A stretch of DNA of 64,000 nt from NCBI GenBank assembly GCA_002002485.1, contig MQVI01000004.1, positions 24,295 to 88,294 on the forward strand. The letters run 5' to 3'. The translations under genes and the position numbers were made by a program. The notes beneath the pieces were generated by a model. That model did no database searches. It was given only the letters and a program-made list of their open reading frames with translations, and was not told the origin of the DNA. The DNA comes from Pasteurellaceae bacterium 15-036681. GTDB lineage: Bacteria; Pseudomonadota; Gammaproteobacteria; Enterobacterales; Pasteurellaceae. Numbering within the stretch: the first letter of the stretch is position 1; each line of letters opens with the position of its first letter. Below are positions 25,829 through 36,619 of the stretch, in pieces.

Positions 25829-26923
25829 TTACATAGAAACTTCTTTTGAACCTTGAACTTGTACTTCAACACGACGGTCTGGTGCTAAGCACGCGATTAA
25901 AGCTTTACGGCCTTTAACTGCATCACAAGTGTTGCCAGTTACTGGGTTCGCTGAACCGTAACCTACAGCTGTGATGTTAGCTGGGTTAACACCTTGAGAA
26001 ACCATGTAGTTAGCTACTGTTTCTGCACGACGTTGTGATAATTTTAAGTTTGCTGCTGCTTTACCGATACGGTCTGCGTGGCCGTTAACTTGGATTGCTG
26101 GGTTAGCTAAACCTAAGTTTGCAATTTCAGTATTTGCTGTATCTAAAGCTTGTTTACCTGCTGCCGCTAAGTTAGCTTTACCGAATGCAAATAATACATC
26201 TGAGCTGAATGCGAAGTTTTTAGTCACAACTTCTGGTGCTACTACTGGCGCTGCACCTTGACCAAAGCGGTATGTTAAACCTGCAGATACTGAGCTGATA
26301 TCTGGGCGGTAGTCGGTTGCACCAGCAGCAGCTAATACAGGAGCGCCTGCTTTACCCGCATTGTTTAACCATTGATATTCAACTTTAGCAGCTAAAGCTG
26401 GAGTAATTGCATACTCAACACCTGCGCCTAATACTAAAGAAGTTTGGAAACGAGAGTCTTTTGAAGGAACTTTAGTTTCAACATCTACTGTTTTATAGCT
26501 ATTGTTTACTAAAGCAATACCAACTTTACCAAATACATCTAAGTTAGATAATACTTCGTAGCTTGGTTTTAAGCTAATTACAGTACCGTGAGCTGAGTGA
26601 CGGAAAGTCTGTTTATCTTTGCTTGTTGGAAGATTTTTCTCTGAACCACGTACACGGCCAAAATAGTCATAACCAACTTCTGCAGCTAAACCTAAACCAG
26701 CTTGATTTAAGATTTGGTAACCACCGAACACACCGTAAGTTACTGAATTACGGTTAATACCATATTTACCATCTTTTTTAGCATCTAATTGTTCGATACC
26801 ATCGTGGAATGATGCCCAACCTGCTTTAGCACCTGCGTAGAAAGTGTTTGCTTGTGGCGCAGCATTTGCAACTGAAGCAACTGCTAAGCCAGATACAGCT
26901 AATGCAACTAATGTTTTTTTCAT
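25829..26923 (-). CDS. ompA: OmpA-family outer membrane protein, downstream paralog
   Basis: 364 residues. Signal peptide KKTLVALAVSGLAVASVANA with cleavage after ANA (21). An eight-strand OmpA beta barrel (about 22-215) with variable loops is followed by an OmpA_C peptidoglycan-binding domain (from about 232), with VNGHADRIGKAAANLKLSQRR as the diaminopimelate-binding core and a GNTCD...ACLAPDRRVE cysteine pair. The second of two tandem copies; H. ducreyi has a similar momp/ompA2 pair. An AGAGGATCATC leader precedes both starts. Confidence 0.93.
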   Translation of the reverse strand: MKKTLVALAVSGLAVASVANAAPQANTFYAGAKAGWASFHDGIEQLDAKKDGKYGINRNSVTYGVFGGYQILNQAGLGLAAEVGYDYFGRVRGSEKNLPTSKDKQTFRHSAHGTVISLKPSYEVLSNLDVFGKVGIALVNNSYKTVDVETKVPSKDSRFQTSLVLGAGVEYAITPALAAKVEYQWLNNAGKAGAPVLAAAGATDYRPDISSVSAGLTYRFGQGAAPVVAPEVVTKNFAFSSDVLFAFGKANLAAAGKQALDTANTEIANLGLANPAIQVNGHADRIGKAAANLKLSQRRAETVANYMVSQGVNPANITAVGYGSANPVTGNTCDAVKGRKALIACLAPDRRVEVQVQGSKEVSM

Positions 26924-27100
26924 TTGGATGATCCTCTATTTTATCGTCATCGAATAAAAGTAATTGCGTCAAGAAAAATAACGCAAACTCAAGTTATATA
27001 ATTACTAATAAGATAGAGCAATTACATAATAACTTTGCCAGTATAGCAAAGATTATACAAACGAGGCAAATCTTTATTGAACCATCGTTCAGCTACTAAA

Positions 27101-27130
27101 AGAAAAACCCACATTTCTGTGGGTTTTTCT
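27101..27130 (-). terminator. Terminator after ompA copy 2
   Basis: AGAAAAACCCACA / TGTGGGTTTTTCT, 13 perfect pairs with a 4-base loop and a T-rich stem end. It separates the two ompA genes, so each has its own transcript. The rest of the gap 26924-27100 is AT-rich and must hold the copy 1 promoter. Confidence 0.85.
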
Positions 27131-27155
27131 AATTTAGCGCTCGGTTCGCTACAAA

Positions 27156-28265
27156 TTACATTGTAGTTTCTTTTGAACCTTGAACTTGTAATTCAACACG
27201 ACGGTCTGGTGCTAAACATGCGATTAAAGCTTTACGGCCTTTAACTGCATCACAAGTGTTGCCAGTTACTGGGTTCGCTGAACCGTAACCTACAGCTGTG
27301 ATGTTAGCTGGGTTAACACCTTGAGAAACCATGTAGTTAGCTACTGTTTCTGCACGACGTTGTGATAATTTTAAGTTTGCTGCTGCTTTACCAATACGGT
27401 CTGCGTGGCCGTTAACTTGGATAGCAGGGTTAGCTAAACCTAAGTTGTTGATTTCAGCGTTTGCTGCATCTAAAGCTTGTTTACCCGCTGCTGCTAAGTT
27501 AGATTTGCCGAATGCGAATAAAACGTCTGAGCTGAATGCGAAGTTTTTAGTTACAACTTCAGGAGCTGCTACTGGAGCTGCGCCTTGACCGAAACGATAT
27601 GTTAAACCTGCAGATACTGAGTGGATATCTGGGCTATATTGGAAGTTAGATTGACCACCTTCTTTACGAACAGCTTTATCTAAGTTACCAACGCGGTTTA
27701 AGTATTGGTATTCTACACGAGCTGCTAATTCAGGAGTGATTGCGTATTCAACACCAGCACCTAAAAGTAGAGATGGTTTGAAAGTGTGAGCTTTTTCACG
27801 ATCTGCTTTAACTACTGTTTCTTGCTCATAATAGTCGTTACGAACTAATGCAACACCTACTTTACCGTAAACATCTAAATTAGATAAAACTTCGTAGCTA
27901 GGTTTTAATGATAAATGAGCACCGTGTGCAGTGTGTTTTGCAGCACGTTTGTCTTTTGTTTCACCTTCGAAAGTTGTGTTACCACGTACACGACCGAAGT
28001 AGTCATAACCTAATTCAGTTGCTAAACCAAAACCAGCTTGGTTTAAGATTTGGTAACCACCAAATACACCGTAAGTTACAGAGTTACGGTTGATACCGTA
28101 GCCTTCACCATCATTTTTCTTAGCATCAAATTGAGTCAAACCGTCATGGAATGATGCCCAACCTGCTTTAGCACCAACATAGAAAGTATTTTCTTGTGGA
28201 GCTGCGTTTGCTACTGAAGCAACTGCTAAACCAGATACTGCTAATGCAACTAATGTTTTTTTCAT
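27156..28265 (-). CDS. ompA: OmpA-family outer membrane protein, upstream paralog
   Basis: 369 residues with the same signal peptide and architecture as its downstream paralog. The two are nearly identical from the signal peptide to residue about 28 and over the last 140 residues, including long identical DNA runs, while barrel loops differ (for example VRGNTTFEGETKDKRAAKH here against VRGSEKNLPTSKDKQTFRH). This pattern fits duplication, with the C-terminal parts kept alike by gene conversion while surface loops diverge. Either gene could be called the main OmpA. Confidence 0.93.
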   Translation of the reverse strand: MKKTLVALAVSGLAVASVANAAPQENTFYVGAKAGWASFHDGLTQFDAKKNDGEGYGINRNSVTYGVFGGYQILNQAGFGLATELGYDYFGRVRGNTTFEGETKDKRAAKHTAHGAHLSLKPSYEVLSNLDVYGKVGVALVRNDYYEQETVVKADREKAHTFKPSLLLGAGVEYAITPELAARVEYQYLNRVGNLDKAVRKEGGQSNFQYSPDIHSVSAGLTYRFGQGAAPVAAPEVVTKNFAFSSDVLFAFGKSNLAAAGKQALDAANAEINNLGLANPAIQVNGHADRIGKAAANLKLSQRRAETVANYMVSQGVNPANITAVGYGSANPVTGNTCDAVKGRKALIACLAPDRRVELQVQGSKETTM

Positions 28266-28679
28266 TTTGATGATCCTCTATTTAATCGTCATCGAGATTT
28301 TAACAAATTCTTAATACCTCAAAGGCATTAAGGCTTGAATTACCTTCAATTCATAATTTGAAAAGAAAGTTAAGGTTTCAATGCGCATTTTACTCCAAAA
28401 AAAGTTTAACACAAGTAAACTTTTTAAAAAATAAACTGTCAGCACTATAAATCCCACTACCATCCTGTTAAGATCGAGCTTAAATCAAGAAGAAATCTCA
28501 TTATCTTAATTAATTTTCAAAAAATCAATTTTAAAAAATCGATGATATTGTAAAAAAATGCAAAGAATCTCTTTTCTTATTCTCTTTTTGAAAAATTAGG
28601 TCAATTACATCTTACTATTTCCCATTATTTGAAAATATTGTTAGTATTTCATTAATTTCTTTTCTAACTTATTACAACT
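28266..28679. other. AT-rich divergent control region between ompA copy 2 and ydiJ
   Basis: 414 bases with no gene seen. It holds a probable ompA promoter (minus strand TTGTGT, 16 bases, TAAAAT) overlapped by a perfect 10-base inverted repeat, AAAAAGTTTA / TAAACTTTTT at 28399-28425. The rest, up to the ydiJ start, is about 75-80 percent A+T with no recognisable motif. Confidence 0.6.
28399..28425. promoter_or_regulatory. Perfect inverted repeat over the ompA copy 2 promoter
   Basis: 10-base arms with a 7-base spacer (ACACAAG). It covers the stretch between the -35- and -10-like boxes of the ompA gene, so it may be an operator. It is too A/T-only to assign to a regulator. Confidence 0.45.
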
Positions 28680-31600
28680 ATGATTCCTCGTTTAGCAAAC
28701 ACTCCAAACCTAAATTCTACGGTTATTCAGTTCTTGCAGGAATTGAAAAACCAACATTTTACCGGCGATATCGCATCAAGCTATGCTAATCGTCTTTCAC
28801 TTGCTACTGATAACAGTGTCTATCAACAGCTTCCCCAAGCTATTCTCTTTCCAAAATCCGTTTCTGATGTGGTTATTATTACCAAACTAGCACAAAGAGA
28901 GCCTTTTCAAGCACTGACTTTCACTCCACGTGGTAGTGGTACGGGCACTAATGGTCAGTCCCTCAATAACAATATTATTGTGGACGTTTCACGTCATATG
29001 AAACAAATTTTAGAATTAAATGTGGAAGAACGCTGGGTTCGAGTGCAAGCAGGGGTCGTCAAAGATCAGCTTAATCAATTCCTCAAACCACACGGTTTAT
29101 TCTTCTCTCCAGAGCTCTCTACCAGTAACCGCGCAACTCTAGGTGGGATGATTAATACTGATGCTTCAGGGCAGGGTTCATTACAATACGGCAAAACCTC
29201 TGATCATATCCTTGCGATTAAATCGGTATTAATCAATGGCGAAATCTTAGATACACAAGCGGTTAGTTCTAATGATTTTTCTGCAAATCTGGATAAACTG
29301 AAGCTCTCGACCAAAGCTAGACAACTACATACCGAGATTTTTGAGCGTTGCAAAGCGTTACGCCCAACAGTGTTAAAAGAGCTTCCACAACTTAATCGCT
29401 TCTTAACAGGTTACGATCTAAAGAATGTATTTAATCAGGATGAGAGCGAATTTAACCTCACTCGTATCCTGACAGGTTCGGAAGGTTCTCTTGCTTTTAT
29501 TTGTGAAGCAAAACTTAATCTTTTACCTATTCCAAAATACCGCACTCTCATTAATATCAAATATAACTCTTTTGATGCGGCATTGCGTTCTGCGCCTTTT
29601 ATGCTACAGGCTCAAGCCTTATCCGTAGAAACCGTTGACTCCAAAGTGTTAAATCTGGCGAAACAAGATATTGTATGGCACTCAGTTTCTGATTTGCTGA
29701 CCGAAGATCCAAACAATCCGATTTTAGGAATTAACATTGTTGAATATGCTTCTAATGATCTTGAGCATAATGAAAAGCTGATCGCAGATCTCTGCCAAAC
29801 CTTAGATAACAAAATTGCTAATAATGAAAGCGGTATTATCGGCTACCAACTCTGCAATGATTTAGCCTCTATTGAGAAAATCTATGCTATGCGTAAAAAA
29901 GCGGTAGGTTTACTTGGCAATGCAAAAGGTTGGGCAAAACCAATTGCCTTTGTGGAAGATACTTGCGTACCGCCAGAAAACCTTGCGGACTATATTGTCG
30001 AATTCCGTAAGCTCCTTGATGATAATGGCTTAGAATATGGTATGTTCGGCCACGTTGATGCGGGTGTGCTACACGTGCGCCCTGCCCTTGATTTATGCGA
30101 CAAAGAGCAGGTGCAAAAATTTAAGCAGATTTCCGATAGAGTGGTAGAACTCACTGCTAAATATGGTGGCTTAATTTGGGGCGAACACGGTAAGGGAATG
30201 CGCTCTGCCTATGGTGAGCGTTTCTTTGGTGAAACTTTGTGGAAAGAATTACGCTATATCAAGCAACTATTCGATCCACAAAATCGCTTAAACCCAGGGA
30301 AGATTTGTACCCCATTAGACAGCCAAGCGACACTCTACCCGATTGACTCAGCAATGCGTGCTGACTTTGACCGCCAAATTCCAATCCAAGTGCGTGAAGA
30401 ATTTAAAGGCGCAATGAATTGTAACGGCAATGGCTTATGCTTTAACTTTGATGTGCATAGCACTATGTGTCCGTCAATGAAGGTATCTGGTAACCGCCTG
30501 TTTTCACCTAAAGGGCGTGCGACTTTAATTCGTGAATGGCTACGCTTGCTTGCGGAACAAAATGTTTCACCTGATCAATTAATTTTTGAAAAGCAGTCAA
30601 AGACCACTAAGTTAGTCGATTTTGTGAAGAAAATCCGTAACCAATGGCATAAAGGCAAAGAGTACGATTTCTCTCATGAAGTAAAATCCGCTATGGATAC
30701 CTGCTTGGCGTGTAAAGCCTGTGCCAGCCAATGCCCGATTAAAATTGATGTGCCGACTTTCCGTTCGCAATTTAATGAGCTATATCACCGCCGTTATATG
30801 CGCCCATTGAAAGATCACGTGGTCTCTAATTTGGAATTTATCGCACCGATAATGGCGAAAGCACCGAAATTATTTAATTTCTTTAGCACCAATGCCATTG
30901 CGGAAAAAGCCGCTAATAGCACTATTGGTATGACTTATTTACCAGCGCTATCTGTGCCAACTTTAAATCAGCAATTAATTGAAATTGGCTATCAAGGTCA
31001 AAGTCTAGAAGAGATTGAACAACAAGTTGCAAGCGGTCAGATTTCTGCTGAAATTGGCAAATATCTATTTGTGGTACAAGATCCTTTTACAAGCTTTTAT
31101 GATGCCAAAGTGGTTACCGATTTTGTTGAGCTATGCCAAAAACTAGGCTTTAAACCGATTGTGCTGCCATTTAACCCAACGGGTAAAGCACAACACGTAA
31201 AAGGCTTCTTGCATAAATTTGCTAAAACCGCCAGAAACCAAGCAGACTTTTTAAGCCGTGTAGCAAAACTTGGTATTCCAATGGTGGGCGTTGATCCTGC
31301 TTTAACGCTGATTTATCGAGAAGAATATAAGGATATTCTTAAAACCGAATGCGGTGATTTTAAAGTGTTGTTGGCGCATGAATGGTTAATCTCACAACTG
31401 GGCAAGATTGGCAAAAAATCAGCAGAAACCGACCGCTTACCATGGTATTTATTCTCACACTGTTCTGAAAGCACTGCGCTACCAAATAGCTCAAAAGAGT
31501 GGCAACAGATTTTTAGCCATTTTGGTGAGAAACTGGTAAGCGAAACAACAGGTTGTTGCGGTATGGCTGGCACATTCGGACACGAAACCCAGCACTTAGC

Positions 31601-31760
31601 GATGTCTAAAGCGATTTATGCGCAATCTTGGCAAACTAAGCTCAATGGCAAAGATTTAAATCGCTGTTTAGCAACAGGATATTCGTGCCGTAGCCAAGTA
31701 AAACGGATGGAACATCAAGTTATCAAACATCCGATTCAAGCGTTGTTGGAAATAATGTAA
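28680..31760 (+). CDS. ydiJ: FAD/Fe-S oxidoreductase YdiJ (D-2-hydroxyglutarate dehydrogenase type)
   Basis: 1026 residues, aligned over its length with E. coli YdiJ (1018). The N-terminal FAD-binding type 4 domain has PRGSGTGTNGQ and ELSTSNRATLGGMINTDASG, followed by an FAD-oxidase C domain, a ferredoxin-like segment with CLACKACASQCPIKID, and a C-terminal CCG domain (GCCGMAGTFGHE). Members oxidise D-2-hydroxy acids. The gene lies just before menI as in E. coli. The chosen start MIPRLANTP matches the family, although no clear ribosome site precedes it. Confidence 0.9.
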   Translation: MIPRLANTPNLNSTVIQFLQELKNQHFTGDIASSYANRLSLATDNSVYQQLPQAILFPKSVSDVVIITKLAQREPFQALTFTPRGSGTGTNGQSLNNNIIVDVSRHMKQILELNVEERWVRVQAGVVKDQLNQFLKPHGLFFSPELSTSNRATLGGMINTDASGQGSLQYGKTSDHILAIKSVLINGEILDTQAVSSNDFSANLDKLKLSTKARQLHTEIFERCKALRPTVLKELPQLNRFLTGYDLKNVFNQDESEFNLTRILTGSEGSLAFICEAKLNLLPIPKYRTLINIKYNSFDAALRSAPFMLQAQALSVETVDSKVLNLAKQDIVWHSVSDLLTEDPNNPILGINIVEYASNDLEHNEKLIADLCQTLDNKIANNESGIIGYQLCNDLASIEKIYAMRKKAVGLLGNAKGWAKPIAFVEDTCVPPENLADYIVEFRKLLDDNGLEYGMFGHVDAGVLHVRPALDLCDKEQVQKFKQISDRVVELTAKYGGLIWGEHGKGMRSAYGERFFGETLWKELRYIKQLFDPQNRLNPGKICTPLDSQATLYPIDSAMRADFDRQIPIQVREEFKGAMNCNGNGLCFNFDVHSTMCPSMKVSGNRLFSPKGRATLIREWLRLLAEQNVSPDQLIFEKQSKTTKLVDFVKKIRNQWHKGKEYDFSHEVKSAMDTCLACKACASQCPIKIDVPTFRSQFNELYHRRYMRPLKDHVVSNLEFIAPIMAKAPKLFNFFSTNAIAEKAANSTIGMTYLPALSVPTLNQQLIEIGYQGQSLEEIEQQVASGQISAEIGKYLFVVQDPFTSFYDAKVVTDFVELCQKLGFKPIVLPFNPTGKAQHVKGFLHKFAKTARNQADFLSRVAKLGIPMVGVDPALTLIYREEYKDILKTECGDFKVLLAHEWLISQLGKIGKKSAETDRLPWYLFSHCSESTALPNSSKEWQQIFSHFGEKLVSETTGCCGMAGTFGHETQHLAMSKAIYAQSWQTKLNGKDLNRCLATGYSCRSQVKRMEHQVIKHPIQALLEIM

Positions 31761-31769
31761 TCGTATATA

Positions 31770-31882
31770 CCTAGCACGAGCCGTGCTAGGTTTCTTATCT
31801 TAGTCGCTTTGCGACTAATTATAACTGGAGATAAGCGACAAAGTCGCTTAGATAAATAACCTCATACGGCTCGTATGGGGTT
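31770..31882 (+). repeat. Four-arm hairpin cassette, family B copy 2
   Basis: CCTAGCACGAGCCGTGCTAGG-type hairpin (31770-31790), TAGTCGCTTTGCGACTA, an AGCGACAAAGTCGCT arm, and CATACGGCTCGTATG (31862-31876). Same order as 47566-47667 and the reverse of 9170-9271. It fills the ydiJ-menI gap. Confidence 0.85.
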
Positions 31883-31909
31883 AAAACAAATTTATTGTAT
31901 AAGACCCAA

Positions 31910-32326
31910 ATGATCTGGAAAAAAACAAGCTCAATCGAGCAACTTAATCAGCTCTGCCAAAATTGTGCAGTGGCGCATTTAGGCATTGAATTTACTAAAC
32001 AAGGCGACAACTGGTTAGAAGCAACTGTGCCTATCGATCATCGCACAACTCAACCCTTCGGCTTGTTACATGGTGGAATTTCAGCCACTCTCGCTGAAAC
32101 CCTTGGTTCCGCAGCCGCACTTTTAACCGCTAACGATAACCAAATCCCAGTTGGAACAGAGCTGAATATCAGCCATCTAAAAGCCATCAAACAAGGTTTA
32201 GCAACCGCTCGTGCTATTCCACTTCACTTGGGCAAAGAGAGTCAAGTATGGCAGGTAGAGATTCGCAATGAAAATGGCAATTTATGTGCGGTGGCAAGGC
32301 TGAGTGTGAAATTACTTAAAGCTTAG
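31910..32326 (+). CDS. menI: Hot-dog thioesterase MenI/YdiI (DHNA-CoA hydrolase type)
   Basis: 138 residues. Hydrolyses 1,4-dihydroxy-2-naphthoyl-CoA in menaquinone synthesis in E. coli, and other aryl/acyl-CoAs in vitro. FGLLHGGISATLAETLGS carries the catalytic glutamate, and GTELNISHLKAI is the second conserved strand. I chose the ATG at 31910 because MIWKK aligns with the E. coli MIWKR start; an in-frame TTG at 31895 would add five residues with no support. It is downstream of ydiJ as in E. coli. Confidence 0.88.
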   Translation: MIWKKTSSIEQLNQLCQNCAVAHLGIEFTKQGDNWLEATVPIDHRTTQPFGLLHGGISATLAETLGSAAALLTANDNQIPVGTELNISHLKAIKQGLATARAIPLHLGKESQVWQVEIRNENGNLCAVARLSVKLLKA

Positions 32327-32353
32327 AATCAGCAATGAGATTATTCAAGAAAT

Positions 32354-32388
32354 AAAAAAGCTCGTAATTCAATAAAATACGAGCTCTT
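32354..32388. terminator. Terminator between menI and obgE
   Basis: AGCTCGTA / TACGAGCT stem with an A-run before and T-rich bases after. It serves the convergent pair. Confidence 0.75.
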
Positions 32389-32394
32389 CATTAA

Positions 32395-33606
<1,212 letters not shown>

Positions 33607-33634
33607 TCTGAGCGTCTTCAATACACTCATTATA

Positions 33635-34549
33635 TTATTTCTTTAACAATTTGTGGCCTACAGCCGATAAAATCGTACCTGATACCACAATAAATGCCCC
33701 AATATAACTTAGTAAGTTCATATCTGGGCTTGAAAATCTTTCGGGCATAATCCAGTGCGCAAGACTAGAAAATAGCATAGTAAAAATAGGAACTAAAATA
33801 GTCACCACACTCACCTTAGAAGCATCCCAATGATTCAGAGCTTCCGCATAGGCGCCATAACCAATTAGAGTATTTAAACAACAGAAAATAAAACAACCAA
33901 TTAAAAAACTATTGTTAATTTGACTAATTTGCCCAAAGTCAGCAAAGGGGCTAATTAATAACGTACATCCCAAATAAATAGTCATTAAAATCTGTTGAGA
34001 AGAAAATTTCTCTAACATGAGTTTTTGTGCGATTGCATATAATACCCAAACAATTGCTGCACTAGCTCCAATAAAAATACCAAAAGTGTAAGTACCGAAT
34101 TGTAATATTTCACTAAAATGTTCATTAAAAAACGCGATTAAGCCAATAATTAATAGCACTAAACCAATTTTTTGATGCCAGCCAAATTTTTCCTTAAAGA
34201 GCAGTACACCACACAGTAACATAGTAAAAGGCGCTATCTGCCACAATACTTGACTTGTCGTCGGACTAATAAAATTTAATCCATAACTAAATAGAAAAAA
34301 GTTAGCAGACAAACCAACAACACCCAATACTATTAACCCTAAAATACGACGATTAAAAGCGGTACGTTTAGGTAATTTTTTTGCAAACCCCAAAACCAAT
34401 AGCAGACCTCCCCCTGCGATACATAATCGATACCAAACTAGTGTCTGTGCATTCATCACACTCAATACTTGCTGAGCGATAATGGCTAAAGCTCCCCAAG
34501 TCATTGCTGTAATGAGAGCAAGAGAAAATCCGAGTAAAGGGCGTTGCAT
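33635..34549 (-). CDS. yhbE: EamA/DMT family inner membrane transporter (YhbE position)
   Basis: 304 residues with about ten hydrophobic segments in two EamA repeats (about 1-140 and 150-300), typical of drug/metabolite transporters. The substrate is unknown. It stands between rpmA and obgE exactly where E. coli has yhbE, which supports the name. A terminator separates it from rpmA, so readthrough or its own promoter is needed. Confidence 0.85.
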   Translation of the reverse strand: MQRPLLGFSLALITAMTWGALAIIAQQVLSVMNAQTLVWYRLCIAGGGLLLVLGFAKKLPKRTAFNRRILGLIVLGVVGLSANFFLFSYGLNFISPTTSQVLWQIAPFTMLLCGVLLFKEKFGWHQKIGLVLLIIGLIAFFNEHFSEILQFGTYTFGIFIGASAAIVWVLYAIAQKLMLEKFSSQQILMTIYLGCTLLISPFADFGQISQINNSFLIGCFIFCCLNTLIGYGAYAEALNHWDASKVSVVTILVPIFTMLFSSLAHWIMPERFSSPDMNLLSYIGAFIVVSGTILSAVGHKLLKK

Positions 34550-34570
34550 ATTATACCATCCGTTGGATAC

Positions 34571-34598
34571 AAAAAAACCCGCTGAATAATCAGCGGGT
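34571..34598 (-). terminator. Terminator after rpmA
   Basis: ACCCGCTGA / TCAGCGGGT stem followed by seven T on the minus strand. It ends the rplU-rpmA ribosomal protein transcript and would limit yhbE-obgE expression. Confidence 0.85.
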
Positions 34599-34620
34599 AT
34601 TTATCTTTTATTTTTGAAGA

Positions 34621-34878
34621 TTACTCAGCAATGATGCTTACGTATTTACGGCTTTTCTCGCCTTTAACTTCAAATTTAACTTTACCGTCAGCAGTTGCGA
34701 ATAAAGTGTGGTCTTTACCCATACCAACGTTTGTACCAGCGTGGAATTTAGTACCACGTTGACGTACGATAATGCTACCTGCTAATACAGATTCGCCACC
34801 GAAACGTTTAACACCAAGGCGTTTAGCTTCAGAATCACGACCGTTACGAGTTGAACCACCAGCTTTTTTAGTTGCCAT
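34621..34878 (-). CDS. rpmA: 50S ribosomal protein L27
   Basis: 85 residues, full length. [21 protein letters not shown] at the N-terminus is the flexible tail that reaches the peptidyl transferase centre, and [20 protein letters not shown] is the conserved core. It follows rplU by 20 bases, with a GGAG ribosome site. Confidence 0.98.
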   Translation of the reverse strand: MATKKAGGSTRNGRDSEAKRLGVKRFGGESVLAGSIIVRQRGTKFHAGTNVGMGKDHTLFATADGKVKFEVKGEKSRKYVSIIAE

Positions 34879-34898
34879 CTACTTGATCTCCTCTGAAA

Positions 34899-35210
34899 TT
34901 ATGCTTGAATCCCAGTGATTTTCACTTCTGTGAACCACTGACGATGACCTTGTTGTTTACGGCTGTGTTTACGACGACGGAATTTAACGATTTTAACTTT
35001 ATCGCCACGACCGTGTGAAACAACTTCTGCCACTACTTTACCGCCAGCTACTACTGGGGTACCGATTTTAACATCTTCACCATTAACGATCATTAACACT
35101 GAATCGAATTCAACTGTTTCACCAGTTGCAACTTCAAGTTTCTCTAAACGAACAACTTGACCTTCGCTTACTCGGTGTTGTTTGCCGCCACTTTGGAAAA
35201 CTGCGTACAT
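34899..35210 (-). CDS. rplU: 50S ribosomal protein L21
   Basis: 103 residues, full length; begins [14 protein letters not shown], with the C-terminal [17 protein letters not shown] tract contacting 23S rRNA. First gene of the rplU-rpmA operon. Confidence 0.98.
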   Translation of the reverse strand: MYAVFQSGGKQHRVSEGQVVRLEKLEVATGETVEFDSVLMIVNGEDVKIGTPVVAGGKVVAEVVSHGRGDKVKIVKFRRRKHSRKQQGHRQWFTEVKITGIQA

Positions 35211-35261
35211 ATTTACTCCGCTAATATGTGCCTATCGCTTTGCGTTTGGCACTCTCAAATT

Positions 35262-35290
35262 CATATAAAATAGGTGGACAATTCTACGCA
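35262..35290 (-). promoter_or_regulatory. Probable rplU promoter
   Basis: On the minus strand TTGCGT, 17 bases, TTATAT, about 60 bases before the rplU start. The rest of the 35211-35456 gap is AT-rich with one weak inverted pair (GATCTTTAAACGATC near 35374). Confidence 0.5.
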
Positions 35291-35456
35291 AAAACGAACT
35301 CTATAGCAAGTAACAATTTGATAAAATTTGTAATTAATTTGCAAACCAAGAAAAAAGACCGCTTAAATCAGGATCTTTAAACGATCTTTTACTCTTTATA
35401 ATCCCTTGCTATCGCCGATATACGTATTCATTGCTAAGCCTTTAAGTAGTTTAAAT

Positions 35457-36611
35457 CTACCTAGCTAAGCTCCATTGCCAATCACCATTCACCGCTGTCC
35501 CTAACACTTGAAATTGATTATTGAAGACAGCTAAGTTCGCAATTTTACCAGCCTCAATAGAACCAAGTGTATCATCCACATGAATTGCACGTGCAGGATA
35601 TAGCGTACACATTCTGATAACTTCATCGAGTGGTACATCAGTATTTTGCATCATATTACGGATAGATTCGATCATCGTTACCGCAGCACCGCCAAGACTA
35701 CCAAATTCATCAATACATTTTCCATCACGATAAAGTACTTTTTTACCCACAAAGATAAAATGATCCATATCTGTTGTGCCAGCTGGCGCGACTGCATCTG
35801 TAACGATAACTAATTTATCACCCTTCACTTTCTTCGCAATGCGTACATTTGACCAGTCAACATGTAAGCCATCCACGATAATACCTGCGTAAATATCACT
35901 ATCTAATACCGCTCCTACTACACCGCCATCACGACCTGAACTTATCGGCGACATTGCATTATGTAAGTGAGTCGCAAAACTCATACCTTCGCTAATACGC
36001 TGTTTCGCCACATCAAACGTCGCATTTGAGTGACCAAGCGATACTATTATCCCAGCATCATTGAATTGTTTGATGTAATCTGCAGTTGGATTATCCGCTG
36101 CAATCGTTAGTTTGGTAATTACATCACCATTTTTGCAGAGAAAATCGAGCATTTCAGGACTGATTTCACGGATATATTCGGGACGATGAACCCCTTTTTT
36201 CGCCACACTGATGTAGGGTCCTTCCAAGTGCAAGCCAAGCGCTTGGTTCTTATGCTTAACAAGATAATCTCGCATTACTTGAACAGCCTCTTTCATTCCC
36301 TCATCAGGCGAAGTGATGAAAGTAGGCAAATAACTTGTACAGCCAGATTTCAAGTTGGTTTCTTGCATAATTTCAAGGGTGCGAACGCTAATATCTTCAT
36401 TAAACATCACACCGCCGCAGCCATTTAGTTGCACATCAATGAAACCAGCAGATAAATTTGCCCCTTCTAAATCGATATGCTTAATCTCTTTTGGTACAGA
36501 ATTCTGGTGAACAATTGCTTCAATCTTATCACCTTTAACAATAACAGCATGTTGATATAACACTTCCAAACCAGTATAAATGACACAATTCGTTAGCGCA
36601 TAATGATTCAT
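35457..36611 (-). CDS. nagA: N-acetylglucosamine-6-phosphate deacetylase
   Basis: Deacetylates GlcNAc-6-P to GlcN-6-P in amino sugar use and cell-wall recycling. 384 residues, amidohydrolase barrel: HLEGPYIS (metal-site Glu), ATHLHNAMSP, GIIVDGLHVDW and VTDAVAPAGTTD (catalytic Asp). Eight bases after nagB on the same strand. In many enterobacteria nagC follows; here it does not. Confidence 0.96.
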   Translation of the reverse strand: MNHYALTNCVIYTGLEVLYQHAVIVKGDKIEAIVHQNSVPKEIKHIDLEGANLSAGFIDVQLNGCGGVMFNEDISVRTLEIMQETNLKSGCTSYLPTFITSPDEGMKEAVQVMRDYLVKHKNQALGLHLEGPYISVAKKGVHRPEYIREISPEMLDFLCKNGDVITKLTIAADNPTADYIKQFNDAGIIVSLGHSNATFDVAKQRISEGMSFATHLHNAMSPISSGRDGGVVGAVLDSDIYAGIIVDGLHVDWSNVRIAKKVKGDKLVIVTDAVAPAGTTDMDHFIFVGKKVLYRDGKCIDEFGSLGGAAVTMIESIRNMMQNTDVPLDEVIRMCTLYPARAIHVDDTLGSIEAGKIANLAVFNNQFQVLGTAVNGDWQWSLAR

Positions 36612-36619
36612 ATCCCCTC

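Noticed and set aside
31895..31909. TTG start adding five residues to menI
   Set aside because: The ATG at 31910 gives MIW as in E. coli and lies at a better distance from the repeat cassette.
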